Numbered from the stretch's first letter, positions 27,611-36,456 are shown. The stretch: DNA of 64,000 bases from Szabonella alba (GCF_016765775.1 NZ_JAESVN010000005.1:248001-312000); one strand, 5' to 3'. Numbers and translations are program-made. The notes: a model not told the origin generated them from the letters alone.

Positions 27611-28699
27611 ATGAACATCCATACGCCCGAGATTGACCGCATTCCGTCGCGCGCTGAGGTCGAGGCGGCGCTGGCGCTGCTGCGGCAGTGGGCGGGCAAG
27701 GCCAGCAATGCCGAGATTGCGGCGCTGGACCCTTCGGCGCTCGCACTGACGGGCGGCGGATACCCTGAATTCGCACGGCAATACCCGCGCGAATTCCGTG
27801 TGGATGATGCCTATAAGGCCAGCCTGCCCGACCTTCAGAATGGGCCTGCCAGCCTGATCGTCGGGGAAAAGGCGGTGATCCAGCATGTCGGGATTTCGAA
27901 CTTCCGCCTGCCGATCCGCTACCGCACGCGGGATGCGGGCGAGGTGATGCTTGAAACCTCGGTCACCGGCACGGTTAGCCTTGAGGCGGATCGCAAGGGC
28001 ATCAACATGAGCCGCATCATGCGGTCCTTCTATACCCATGCCGACAGCGCCTTCAGCTTTGACGTGATCGAGCGGGCGCTGGAGGATTACAAGCGTGATC
28101 TGGGATCCTTCGATGCGCGCATCCAGATGCGGCTGTCCTTTCCGATGAAGGTCGACAGCCTGCGTTCGGGGCTTTCGGGCTGGCAATATTACGATATCGC
28201 GCTGGAACTGGTCGAGGCGGCGGGCATCCGCAAGAAGATCCTGCATCTGGATTTCGTCTATTCCTCGACCTGCCCTTGTTCGCTGGAACTGGCCGAACAT
28301 GCGCGGCGGACACGCGGACAACTGGCGACGCCGCATTCGCAGCGTTCGGTCGCCCGGCTGTCGGTCGAACTGCGCCCGGCCAAATGCCTGTGGTTCGAGG
28401 ATCTGATCGAACTGGCCCGCGCCGCAGTGCCGACCGAGACGCAGGTCATGGTCAAGCGTGAGGATGAACAGGCCTTTGCTGAACTGAACGCCGCCAATCC
28501 GATCTTTGTCGAGGATGCGGCGCGGTCCTTCTCGGCGGCGTTGCGGGGCGATGCGCGGATCGGCGATTTCCGGGTGTTGGCGAGCCATCAGGAAAGCCTG
28601 CACAGCCATGATGCGGTCAGCCTCTTGACCGAAGGGCCGACCTTTGCCGCGACCAGCCTTGACCCCCGTCTGTTCCAGTCGCTGATCCATAGCGGCTAG
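27611..28699 (+). CDS. folE2: GTP cyclohydrolase FolE2
   Basis: Type IB GTP cyclohydrolase, 362 aa, making dihydroneopterin triphosphate, the first step of folate synthesis. Family marks are KGINMSRIMRSF, FDARIQMRLSFPMKVDSLRSG and the metal/catalytic Cys in YSSTCPCSLELAEHAR. Unlike FolE it can use metals other than zinc, so it is often retained for zinc-poor conditions. No Zur-like box was recognised upstream. ATG at 27611 is preceded by AAAGGA. folB and folP lie 12 kb away. Confidence 0.93.
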   Translation: MNIHTPEIDRIPSRAEVEAALALLRQWAGKASNAEIAALDPSALALTGGGYPEFARQYPREFRVDDAYKASLPDLQNGPASLIVGEKAVIQHVGISNFRLPIRYRTRDAGEVMLETSVTGTVSLEADRKGINMSRIMRSFYTHADSAFSFDVIERALEDYKRDLGSFDARIQMRLSFPMKVDSLRSGLSGWQYYDIALELVEAAGIRKKILHLDFVYSSTCPCSLELAEHARRTRGQLATPHSQRSVARLSVELRPAKCLWFEDLIELARAAVPTETQVMVKREDEQAFAELNAANPIFVEDAARSFSAALRGDARIGDFRVLASHQESLHSHDAVSLLTEGPTFAATSLDPRLFQSLIHSG

Positions 28700-28776
28700 G
28701 ATCCGCTGGCCGGGCCGGAGCCGCGCAACGCGGCCGAGGCTTGACAGGCACAGGGCCGCAGGCCAAGCCTCGGCGC

Positions 28777-30225
28777 ATGATCGACCTGCGCCCAGTCGGA
28801 TATGTGATCGGATTGCTGCTAATGGCTTTGGCGGCGATGATGCTGTTTCCGATGATGCTGGACCTTGTCGCGGGCAATTCCAACTGGGCGGGCTTTCTGG
28901 AATCGGCGATCGTGACCGCGTTGTTCGGTGCCATTTTGTCTTTGGCCTGTGCCAATGGATCGGGGCGCGGTCTGACGCTGCAACAGACCTTTCTGCTGAC
29001 CACCGCGACCTGGGTGATGATGCCGCTTTTCGGGGCCTTGCCCTTCATCATCGGCGCGCCTGATGCCTCGGTCACGGATGCCGTTTTCGAATCCATGTCG
29101 GGCATGACCACGACCGGCACCACAGCCTTTGTCGCGCTGGACAGCCTGCCGCCGGGCACGAATCTCTGGCGCGGCATCCTGCAATGGCTGGGCGGTCTGG
29201 GGATCGTGATCGTTGCGATGATCTTCCTGCCGGTGATGAAGGTGGGCGGGATGCAGTTCTTCCGCTCGGAAGGGTTCGATACTCTGGGCAAGGTGCTGCC
29301 GCGCGCGCTCGATATCTCATCGGCGCTGATCCAGATCTATATTGCGCTGACGGTGGTTTGCGCGGTGGTCTATTTCGCCCTTGGCATGTCGGGTTTCGAT
29401 GCGGTGATGCATGCGCTGACCACGGTTTCCACCGGCGGGTTCTCGAATTACGACGCATCCTTTTCGGTCTTTGCCGGGCCGCTGGAATATGTGTCGGTGC
29501 TGTTCATGGTGCTGGCCTCGCTGCCCTTCATCCGCTTCATCCAGCTGACGCAGGGGTCGCTTCTGCCGCTCTGGCAGGATCCGCAGGTGCGGGCCTATGT
29601 GCGCTGGATGGCCTATGCGACACTGGCCATCGTGGCCTATCGCGTTCTGGCGCTGGAGCATGATTTTTTCGATGCTCTGCGCCAAAGCCTGTTCAACCTT
29701 GCCTCGATCAATTCGGGCACCGGCTATGCCTCGGCCGATGTCGCGGCATGGGGGGCTTTTCCCTTTGTCATCGCGATCCTTGCGGGGCTGGTGGGGGGCT
29801 GCACCTCCTCGACCGGGTGCTCGGTCAAGGTGTTCCGCTATCTTGTGGTGTTCGAGGCGATCCGCGTGCAGATCCGCCGCCTGCAAAGCCCGCAGGCGGT
29901 GATCGAACCGCGCTATCAGGGTCAGCGCATCGGCCGGGATGTGATCGATTCGGTGATCGTTTTCTTCACCATGTTCATCCTGACCTTCGGCGTGCTGGCC
30001 GTGGCGCTGTCACTGACCGGGCTGCATACGCGCACCGCCTTTACTGCCGCCTGGACGGCGGTGGCCAATATCGGGCCGGTCTGGGGCCCCGAGGTCAGCC
30101 GCAATGGCGGGGTGACCGACTTCCCCGCCAGCGCGCGCTGGATCATGATCTTCGGCATGCTGGTCGGGCGGCTGGAACTTCTGTCAGTCTATGTGCTGTT
30201 TATGGCGCGGTTCTGGCGGGCCTGA
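28777..30225 (+). CDS. trkH: Trk-type potassium uptake protein TrkH
   Basis: Inner-membrane K+ channel subunit, 482 aa, that works with TrkA. Four selectivity-filter pore loops are visible (ESMSGMTTTGTTAF, HALTTVSTGGFSNYD, LASINSGTGYASAD, TAVANIGPVWGPE). The C-terminal membrane segment is intact. ATG at 28777 was chosen at the first family-like residues (MIDLRPVGYVIG); its ribosome site is weak. The stop codon sits in the loop of a perfect GC hairpin shared with the convergent gene downstream. Confidence 0.93.
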   Translation: MIDLRPVGYVIGLLLMALAAMMLFPMMLDLVAGNSNWAGFLESAIVTALFGAILSLACANGSGRGLTLQQTFLLTTATWVMMPLFGALPFIIGAPDASVTDAVFESMSGMTTTGTTAFVALDSLPPGTNLWRGILQWLGGLGIVIVAMIFLPVMKVGGMQFFRSEGFDTLGKVLPRALDISSALIQIYIALTVVCAVVYFALGMSGFDAVMHALTTVSTGGFSNYDASFSVFAGPLEYVSVLFMVLASLPFIRFIQLTQGSLLPLWQDPQVRAYVRWMAYATLAIVAYRVLALEHDFFDALRQSLFNLASINSGTGYASADVAAWGAFPFVIAILAGLVGGCTSSTGCSVKVFRYLVVFEAIRVQIRRLQSPQAVIEPRYQGQRIGRDVIDSVIVFFTMFILTFGVLAVALSLTGLHTRTAFTAAWTAVANIGPVWGPEVSRNGGVTDFPASARWIMIFGMLVGRLELLSVYVLFMARFWRA

Positions 30226-30233
30226 GGCCCGCC
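30215..30233. terminator. Hairpin enclosing the trkH stop codon
   Basis: GGCGGGCC (30215-30222) and GGCCCGCC (30226-30233) form a perfect 8-bp stem whose three-base loop is the TGA of trkH. It lies between convergent genes. There is no T run, so Rho-assisted ending or mRNA protection is more likely than intrinsic termination. Confidence 0.45.
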
Positions 30234-30241
30234 GGACCCCG

Positions 30242-32119
30242 TCATTTCCAGCAGGAAACCAGAACCGTCATCGCCGCCGCAACCTCGGTCAGATCCTCGG
30301 GCGAAAGCGCGCCGTTCCGGTCTGCGGATCGCAGGGTCATCTGCGTCCCAAGGCTGGCCGAAATCCGGTCGGCAGGGCGCAGGAAGGCTACGCCATCGGG
30401 CAGCACCCGTCCCTCGGGCGCGCCACCGGGCAGCAGCATTCCCAGTACGGCACCGGTCGCGTCGATCACAGGGCCGCCCGCATCGCCGGGCATGGCGGCA
30501 AGACCCAGGCGGGCAAGCCCGGTTTCGCCCGAAAGCCCCGTCACCTCTTCCAGCGAGCCGAAGGTCAGGGTCGGGGCGGGCAGGGCCGCCTCATAGGAAT
30601 AGCCCGCCACGGCCACCTCACGGCCCAGACGGCCCAGATCATCGGCAAAACCTGCATGATGCGCGGGGGCCAGCGGGCGCGTCGGACGCAGCAGGGCCAG
30701 CCCTTCGGCCTCATCCACCGCAGCGACTTCGGCATCCGTGTCGCGGTCAATGGTGATGCGGCTGCAGGATTGCAGAACATCGGTGGTGGTCAGAACGTCG
30801 CCCGTGGCCGAGACAAAGAAGCCCGAGCGCGACACGGTGGGGCGGCGCACCTCCATGCCCGCCAGCAAGCCGCGACGGACCCCGTCATCCAAAGGCACAA
30901 GGCCGGGGTCAAGCGCCCGCCCCCCGATGGGTTGAAACGAGGCGCCGATGGCCGTGATCGCGCGGGCGGCGCGGTCTTCCAGCGCGGGGTCGGCGGGGTT
31001 CCAGATTACCATATAGCCCTTGACCAGCCCCTGACTGAGTTCGGCAAAGGAATAGGAGGCAGTATCGCCGTTGCGGGCCGAGATCGAGAACGAGCGTTCG
31101 CCCAGAATCCGGTCCCCCGAGGCGGGAACGTCACGCAGGGTCTGCAGCACATCGTAAAGCCCGTTCAGGGCCGCACGGTCGCCCGGTTTCGAGATCAGCA
31201 CGACCCGCAGCCCGCTGTCGTCCTTTTCGCGGTAATGGACGAAAGGCGGCTCATAGGCATCGAATTCGACCAGCGCGAGCGGCAGATCGACCTCGATGCC
31301 GGATTCGTTTTCGGTCACGCGCTCCAGCCCCAGTTCGGCCTCGATCCGGGCAAGCTCATCCAGCATCTGGGCGCGCTGCGCGGTGGTCATGACGCCGGTG
31401 TCGTCATACCCGTTGGCGGCCTGCCATGCCGCCATCGAGGCACGGGTTCCCGGACCGAAAGCGCCGTCAATGGCGGCGGTGTAATGGCCGAACCATTTCA
31501 GCGCGGACTGAAGCTCTTCGCGTTCGCTGCGGGTCAGGCGGGATTCGGATTGCCGCGCCTCGGCAAGGGTTTCGTCGGGCAGGGCCGGGGCGGGCTGAAG
31601 CGGGGCCGGCATGTCGGTCTCAGCCGGCGCTGGCGCGGTTTCCGCAGGCGCGGCCTGCGCATTGTCCGTTGCACCGTCAAGCGGGGTTTCGACGATTGCG
31701 GGCAGATCGCCCGGTGCCAGCGCCGGGGGCGCGGCTTCGGGCGCGGCTTCGGACGGGGCGGTGAAATCCTGCACCGGCTGGGCGGCAGGATCGGCGCCGA
31801 TGGGCCAATAGGGCTGGCGGAACTGTTGGCCCGCCGCGATGAAACTGTCGGCAGGGATCAGATTTTCAGACCGCAGTTGCGCCAGCCGGGCAAGGCCCGC
31901 ATCGGGCGAATAGGGGCCAAGGACAATGGCATACCAGCCCGAGGTCATCCGGAACCCGGCCACATCGGGAAACACCTGCGCATAGGCGCGGGCGCGGGTT
32001 TCGGCCTGGGTCAGGGTTGGCTGCGCTTCGATCTGGACCCATGCGCGCTCCTGTGCGCTGGCGGCGAGGGACAGCAGCATCCCGGCGCAGAGGGTCAGGA
32101 GAAAGGCGGCATGTCGCAT
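30242..32119 (-). CDS. SPOR/peptidoglycan-binding protein with inactive trypsin-like domain
   Basis: Exported 625-aa protein. The signal peptide (RHAAFLLTLCAGMLLSLAASA) is followed by a SPOR-like domain (about 25-105; WVQIEAQPTLTQAE, GWYAIVLGPY) and a Pro/Ala-rich linker. A PG_binding_1 domain follows (about 200-260; LQSALKWFGHYTAAIDGAFGPGTRASMAAWQ), and a trypsin-like domain ends the protein. There the catalytic Ser motif GDSGGP reads GDAGGP, the His position reads TTTDVL, and the Asp position reads EGLALL, so all three catalytic residues appear lost. It probably acts as an envelope scaffold or sensor. Convergent with trkH. Confidence 0.82.
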   Translation of the reverse strand: MRHAAFLLTLCAGMLLSLAASAQERAWVQIEAQPTLTQAETRARAYAQVFPDVAGFRMTSGWYAIVLGPYSPDAGLARLAQLRSENLIPADSFIAAGQQFRQPYWPIGADPAAQPVQDFTAPSEAAPEAAPPALAPGDLPAIVETPLDGATDNAQAAPAETAPAPAETDMPAPLQPAPALPDETLAEARQSESRLTRSEREELQSALKWFGHYTAAIDGAFGPGTRASMAAWQAANGYDDTGVMTTAQRAQMLDELARIEAELGLERVTENESGIEVDLPLALVEFDAYEPPFVHYREKDDSGLRVVLISKPGDRAALNGLYDVLQTLRDVPASGDRILGERSFSISARNGDTASYSFAELSQGLVKGYMVIWNPADPALEDRAARAITAIGASFQPIGGRALDPGLVPLDDGVRRGLLAGMEVRRPTVSRSGFFVSATGDVLTTTDVLQSCSRITIDRDTDAEVAAVDEAEGLALLRPTRPLAPAHHAGFADDLGRLGREVAVAGYSYEAALPAPTLTFGSLEEVTGLSGETGLARLGLAAMPGDAGGPVIDATGAVLGMLLPGGAPEGRVLPDGVAFLRPADRISASLGTQMTLRSADRNGALSPEDLTEVAAAMTVLVSCWK

Positions 32120-32230
32120 GGGTATTCCAATCCTGGGTCCGGATACAAAGCCCCTGCGAAGCACAAATTTGCGGATTTGGCCAGAGCCGAGTGCCGCCGC
32201 CAGCCCCTTGCACGCGGGGTTGTGACCAGG

Positions 32231-32272
32231 GCGGGAGCCTCCGGCGGAGGTATTTCGGCCAAGGTGAAATCA
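32231..32272. repeat. intergenic repeat (copy 4)
   Basis: GCGGGAGCCTCCGGCGGAGG is followed by TATTTCGGCCAAGGTGAAAT. The hairpin GCCTCCGGCGGAGG and the TATTT core place it in the same intergenic family. It lies between divergent genes (pseudo-protease and glyQ). Confidence 0.45.
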
Positions 32273-32329
32273 CAGTCCGCAAGGCCGGGGGGCTGCGGCA
32301 GGCGGAAGATGGGCGCAGGGGCGGGCGCA

Positions 32330-32358
32330 TTGACGCTTTGGCCCCTTGCGCCTAATGA
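32330..32358 (+). promoter_or_regulatory. Candidate glyQ promoter
   Basis: TTGACG (32330-32335), a 17-base spacer, then TAATGA (32353-32358). Predicted start point near 32365, leaving about 24 bases of leader before the glyQ ATG. Confidence 0.5.
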
Positions 32359-32388
32359 GGGCGCGACACTCCGAGCCGGGAAAATGCC

Positions 32389-33324
32389 ATGTCCGATGCC
32401 GCCCCAACCGTGCCCAGCAGCTTTCAGGAAATCATCCTGCGGCTGATGACCTATTGGGGAGGCAAGGGCTGCGCGGTGCTGCAGCCCTATGACATGGAGG
32501 TGGGGGCGGGAACCTTCCACCCGGCCACCACGTTGCGCGCGCTGGGGGACCGGCCCTGGGCTGCGGCCTATGTCCAGCCCTCGCGCCGCCCGACCGACGG
32601 GCGCTATGGCGAGAACCCGAACCGGTTGCAGCATTATTATCAGTATCAGGTGCTGATCAAACCCTCGCCGCCGGAACTGCAGGATCTTTATCTGGGATCC
32701 TTGCGCGCCATCGGCATTGATACCGACCTGCATGACATCCGCTTTGTCGAGGATGACTGGGAAAGCCCGACGCTGGGCGCCTGGGGGCTGGGCTGGGAGG
32801 TCTGGTGCGACGGGATGGAAGTCAGCCAGTTCACCTATTTCCAGCAGGTCGGCGGCCATGACTGCCGGCCCGTTTCGGGGGAACTGACCTATGGGCTGGA
32901 GCGGCTGGCCATGTATGTGCTTGGCGTCGATCATGTGATGGAGATGCCCTTCAACGATCCCGCAAGCCCAATTCCGCTGCGCTATGGCGACGTGTTCCGC
33001 CAGACGGAACAGGAATACAGCCGCTGGAATTTCGATCAGGCCGATACCGGGATGCTGTTCCAGCATTTCAAGGATGCCGAAGCCGAATGCGAACGGATCC
33101 TTGCCGCGGATGAGATGGACAAGGCGGGGCGGCGGATCGTTATGGCCCATCCGGCCTATGACCAATGCATCAAGGCTAGCCATCTGTTCAACCTGCTGGA
33201 TGCGCGGGGCGTGATCTCGGTGACCGAGCGGCAGGCCTATATCGGGCGGGTGCGGGCGCTGGCGAAGAAATGCGCCGATGCGTTTGTCACGACCGAGGCC
33301 GGGCGGTCGGAGGCCCTGACATGA
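32389..33324 (+). CDS. glyQ: Glycyl-tRNA synthetase alpha subunit
   Basis: Catalytic alpha subunit of the alpha2-beta2 bacterial glycyl-tRNA synthetase, 311 aa. Landmarks are [59 protein letters not shown] and [15 protein letters not shown], which form the class II motifs 2 and 3. It is first of glyQ-DUF6446-glyS; its stop overlaps the next start (ATGATG). GGGAAAA lies about 6 bases before the ATG. Confidence 0.97.
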   Translation: MSDAAPTVPSSFQEIILRLMTYWGGKGCAVLQPYDMEVGAGTFHPATTLRALGDRPWAAAYVQPSRRPTDGRYGENPNRLQHYYQYQVLIKPSPPELQDLYLGSLRAIGIDTDLHDIRFVEDDWESPTLGAWGLGWEVWCDGMEVSQFTYFQQVGGHDCRPVSGELTYGLERLAMYVLGVDHVMEMPFNDPASPIPLRYGDVFRQTEQEYSRWNFDQADTGMLFQHFKDAEAECERILAADEMDKAGRRIVMAHPAYDQCIKASHLFNLLDARGVISVTERQAYIGRVRALAKKCADAFVTTEAGRSEALT

Positions 33325-33839
33325 TGGGCAAGATTCTGGCGGCCTCCATCGTCGTCTCGGCGCTGATCGCCGGAATCGCGATCTATTATCTTCAGGTCTA
33401 TGCCTATTACGATGAAATCACGGCAGGATCGCCCGAGGCGCGGGTGACGCTGACAACGGCGGATGGTGCGGTCGAGGAGATTGCGGTGACCGATTTCCGG
33501 GGCATCGATTCCGACAGTTCCCCGATCCGCTATCGCGCCTGTTTCCGGCTGACCGTGACCCCCGATGCCACGACGCATCGCCCCTATGACGGGGCCGAGC
33601 CGTTGGTCGCACCGGGCTGGTTTGACTGTTTCGACGCGCGTGAGATCGGCGAGGCGCTGGCCGCAGGTCAGGCAAGTGCCTGGATGGGAGAAGAGAACCA
33701 TCGCTATGGCATCGACCGGATCGTGACCGTGCTGCCCGATGGCCGCGCCTTTGCCTGGCAGCAGATCAATGCCTGCGGCAAGGAAGTCTTCGACGGCAAT
33801 CCGGCGCCGCCCGGTTGCCCGGCGCCACCTGTGCGCTGA
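33321..33839 (+). CDS. DUF6446-family membrane-anchored protein
   Basis: A 172-aa protein with one N-terminal membrane segment ([20 protein letters not shown]) and a periplasmic domain with four Cys ([28 protein letters not shown]). It matches the uncharacterised DUF6446 family as recalled, found in Rhodobacterales between the two glycyl-tRNA synthetase genes. Start is coupled to glyQ by overlap, and glyS follows after 59 bases. Function is unknown; the Cys pairs suggest disulphides. Confidence 0.75.
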   Translation: MMGKILAASIVVSALIAGIAIYYLQVYAYYDEITAGSPEARVTLTTADGAVEEIAVTDFRGIDSDSSPIRYRACFRLTVTPDATTHRPYDGAEPLVAPGWFDCFDAREIGEALAAGQASAWMGEENHRYGIDRIVTVLPDGRAFAWQQINACGKEVFDGNPAPPGCPAPPVR

Positions 33840-33898
33840 CCCCCCCCCGCGCCCTTTGATCCGACCCCGCCCGTCCCTGCCGTCAAGGAACCCGACCG

Positions 33899-36262
33899 AT
33901 GCCCGATCTTCTGCTTGAACTTTTCTCCGAGGAAATTCCCGCCCGGATGCAGGCCCGCGCCTCGGATGATCTGCGGCGGCTGGTGACGGATGGGCTGGTC
34001 GAGGCGGGATTGACCTATGCCTCGGCGGGCGCCTTTGCGACGCCGCGCCGTCTGGTACTGACGATCGAGGGGCTGTCGGCCCGGTCGCAGCCGCTGCGCG
34101 AGGAGCGCAAAGGCCCCAAGGCCGATGCGCCCGATGCGGCGCTTCAGGGCTTTCTGCGCTCAACCGGGCTGACGAAGGACCAGCTGGAGTTGCGGGATGA
34201 CAAGAAGGGGCAGGTCTGGTTCGCGGTGATTGAAAAACCGGGGCGCGAGGCTGCCGAAATCGTGGCCGGGGTGGTTGAGGCGACGATCCGCAATTTCCCA
34301 TGGCCGAAGTCGATGCGCTGGGGGACGGGCAGTTTGCGCTGGGTGCGCCCGCTGCAGTCGATCCTGTGTCTCTTGAGCGATGAATCCGGGGCCGAGGTCG
34401 TGCCGGTCACGGTGGATCACCTGACAGCAGGCAACACGACCGAAGGGCATCGTTTCATGGCGCAGGGGCGTTTTGCGGTCAGCAATTTCGACGATTACCG
34501 CGCGAAACTGCGCCGCGCCTTTGTCATGCTGGACCCGGCCGAGCGCGCCGCGACGATTGAGGCCGAGGCCAGCAATCAGGCCTTTGCGCGCGGGCTGGAA
34601 CTGGTGCCGGATGCCGGGCTGCTGGCCGAGGTTTCGGGGCTGGTGGAATGGCCCGTGGTCCTGATGGGCGATATTGGTGCGGATTTCCTGCATCTGCCGC
34701 CCGAGGTGCTGCAAACCTCGATGAAAGAGCATCAGAAGTTCTTTTCGGTCAAGAACCCGAAAACCGGGCGGATTGAGGCTTATGTGACTGTTGCCAACCG
34801 CGAAACAAAAGACCATGGCGCGACGATCCTTGCAGGCAACGGCAAGGTGCTGGCGGCGCGCCTTTCGGATGCGCGGTTCTTCTGGGACAATGACCTGCGG
34901 GTGGCGAAGGCGGGGATGGGGGATTGGGCCGAGGGCCTGAAATCCGTGACCTTCCACAACAAGCTGGGGAGCCAGGCGGACCGGATTGACCGGATCGCGG
35001 CGCTGGCGCGGGAAATCGCGCCGTTGGTTGGGGCGGATGCCGATCAGGCAGAGCGCGCGGCGCGTCTGGCCAAGCTGGACCTGCGGTCGGCGATGGTGGG
35101 GGAATTCCCGGAATTGCAGGGCGTCATGGGGCGGTATTATGTGCTGGAGGCCCTGTCGGCTGATGCGGCTGGAGGCCCCGGGTCAAGCCCGGGGCGGGTA
35201 TCCGCGATTGCCGATGCCGCGCGGGATCACTATTCGCCGCTGGGGCCCTCGGACGCCGTGCCGACAGAACCTGTGAGCGTGGCGGTGGCACTGGCCGATA
35301 AGCTGGACACGCTGACCGGGTTCTGGGCGATTGACGAGAAACCGACGGGCAGCAAGGACCCCTTTGCGCTGCGGCGGGCGGCGCTGGGGGTTATCCGACT
35401 GGTGTTGGGGAATGGGGTGCGCGGGCATCTTCTCGACATCATTGATGTTTCTGCAGCGCAGGTTTGGTACTCACCCGCCTTGGCTCGATCACTCTACATG
35501 CTGCCCCAATCGCTCACGCCCGAGGCTAAGAACTGGCTTGGGGTTTGCCATGTACATCCAACAGAAGCAGGCGAAGAGCCGCCAGTGTTCCTATGTTCCT
35601 TTGTCGAGTTTCACACCGCTCTAAGGTCAGAACTAGTTGTGGACGATGCTGAGGTTTGGTTCGACGACCTTGATGCTGACCACCAACTTGTGGACGATCG
35701 TATCATTAAAGGAGACCGCCGTCTCCGCAGCCTCACCGCCGACCTCCTCGCCTTCTTCCACGACCGCCTCAAGGTATTCCTCCGCGACGAAGGCATCCGC
35801 CACGACATCATCGACGCCTGCATCGCCATGCCGGGCAATGACGACCTGACGCTGCTGGTCACCCGCGCCCGCGCGCTGTCGGAGTTCCTGAAATCCGATG
35901 ACGGCACCAATCTTGTGCAGGGCTTCAAGCGGGCCAATAACATTCTGACCCAGGCCGAGGACAAGGACGGGGTGGAATATTCCTTCGGCGCCGATCCGAA
36001 ATTCGCCGAAACCGAGGCCGAGCGCGCGCTGTTCGCCGCCCTTGATTCCGCCGAGGCCACCATCGCCCCGGCCATGCAGGCCGAGGATTTCCCGGCGGCG
36101 ATGGCAGCCCTTGCCAAACTCCGCGCCCCGATTGATGCGTTTTTCGAAACGGTGCAGGTCAATGCCGACAGTGAAATCCTGCGCCGCAACCGGCTGAACC
36201 TTCTGCACCGCATCCGCGCGGCCTGCGCGCCGGTGGCTGACCTCACGCGGATCGAAGGCTAG
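33899..36262 (+). CDS. glyS: Glycyl-tRNA synthetase beta subunit with in-frame insertion
   Basis: tRNA-binding beta subunit, 787 aa, about 100 longer than E. coli GlyS (689). Family segments are LLLELFSEEIPARMQ, FPWPKSMRWG, SMKEHQKFFSV, DNDLRVAKAG (after RFFW), and the HD-like/anticodon end from DLLAFFHDRLKVFLRDEGIR. Two oddities are visible. Residues about 423-431 (GGPGSSPGR) are encoded by a palindromic repeat at 35176-35194. Residues about 508-610, from roughly 35.43 to 35.73 kb, are encoded by AT-richer DNA with atypical codons and do not resemble the family. The frame stays open throughout and core motifs are intact, so the enzyme, being essential, should be active. Confidence 0.93.
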   Translation: MPDLLLELFSEEIPARMQARASDDLRRLVTDGLVEAGLTYASAGAFATPRRLVLTIEGLSARSQPLREERKGPKADAPDAALQGFLRSTGLTKDQLELRDDKKGQVWFAVIEKPGREAAEIVAGVVEATIRNFPWPKSMRWGTGSLRWVRPLQSILCLLSDESGAEVVPVTVDHLTAGNTTEGHRFMAQGRFAVSNFDDYRAKLRRAFVMLDPAERAATIEAEASNQAFARGLELVPDAGLLAEVSGLVEWPVVLMGDIGADFLHLPPEVLQTSMKEHQKFFSVKNPKTGRIEAYVTVANRETKDHGATILAGNGKVLAARLSDARFFWDNDLRVAKAGMGDWAEGLKSVTFHNKLGSQADRIDRIAALAREIAPLVGADADQAERAARLAKLDLRSAMVGEFPELQGVMGRYYVLEALSADAAGGPGSSPGRVSAIADAARDHYSPLGPSDAVPTEPVSVAVALADKLDTLTGFWAIDEKPTGSKDPFALRRAALGVIRLVLGNGVRGHLLDIIDVSAAQVWYSPALARSLYMLPQSLTPEAKNWLGVCHVHPTEAGEEPPVFLCSFVEFHTALRSELVVDDAEVWFDDLDADHQLVDDRIIKGDRRLRSLTADLLAFFHDRLKVFLRDEGIRHDIIDACIAMPGNDDLTLLVTRARALSEFLKSDDGTNLVQGFKRANNILTQAEDKDGVEYSFGADPKFAETEAERALFAALDSAEATIAPAMQAEDFPAAMAALAKLRAPIDAFFETVQVNADSEILRRNRLNLLHRIRAACAPVADLTRIEG
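35176..35194. repeat. Palindromic repeat inside glyS
   Basis: CCCCGGGTCAAGCCCGGGG has perfect 7-base arms around TCAAG and is translated as part of GGPGSSPGR. The same palindrome is familiar as a dispersed intergenic element in alphaproteobacteria, here tolerated in frame inside a gene. Confidence 0.65.
35425..35730 (+). other. Low-GC insertion within glyS
   Basis: About 305 bases with visibly lower GC and codons rare in neighbours (TTG, CTA, ACA, GTA, TTT). It encodes residues about 508-610 (QVWYSPALARSLYM, NWLGVCHVHPTEAG, VFLCSFVEFHTAL, VWFDDLDADHQLVDD). No intein splice residues, transposase or terminal repeats were recognised. CTC-rich Leu codon use continues some 80 bases past the insert into the conserved C-terminal part. 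Limits are approximate. Confidence 0.6.
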
Positions 36263-36308
36263 GGCGGGGCAGGGGGCGTCCTGCCCCCTCGGCCTTCGGC
36301 CTTCACCC

Positions 36309-36423
36309 CCGGGGATATTTGCCGACAGAAAAAGCCCGCGTCCCTTTTTCTGTCCTGAAATATCCTCGGGGGGAGGGCCTGCCGCTTGCGGCAGGTCCGT
36401 CGGGGGGCAGACAGCCCCCCGTG
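36309..36423. repeat. Head-to-head pair of intergenic repeats (copy 5)
   Basis: CCGGGGATATTTGCCGACAG with AAAAAG (36309-36334) faces CTTTTTCTGTCC and AAATATCC (36344-36369). Together they form arms of about 26 bases with few mismatches. Flanking hairpins are AGGGGGCGTCCTGCCCCCT (36271 onward), GCCTGCCGCTTGCGGCAGGT and GGGGGGCAGACAGCCCCCC. It follows glyS and precedes the PPDK-like gene, and should form a strong secondary structure in either transcript. Confidence 0.65.
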
Positions 36424-36456
36424 CCTTGGCCTCCCCGTTCTGCGGCCCCGTAACGC

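Noticed and set aside
28741-28776. TTGACA at 28741 as the trkH promoter
   Set aside because: The -35 is perfect but no acceptable -10 lies 16-18 bases downstream and the ATG would be too close.
35425-35730. Intein or group II intron in glyS
   Set aside because: About 100 codons is too short for an intein, splice-junction residues are not seen, and the frame stays open so no intron is needed.
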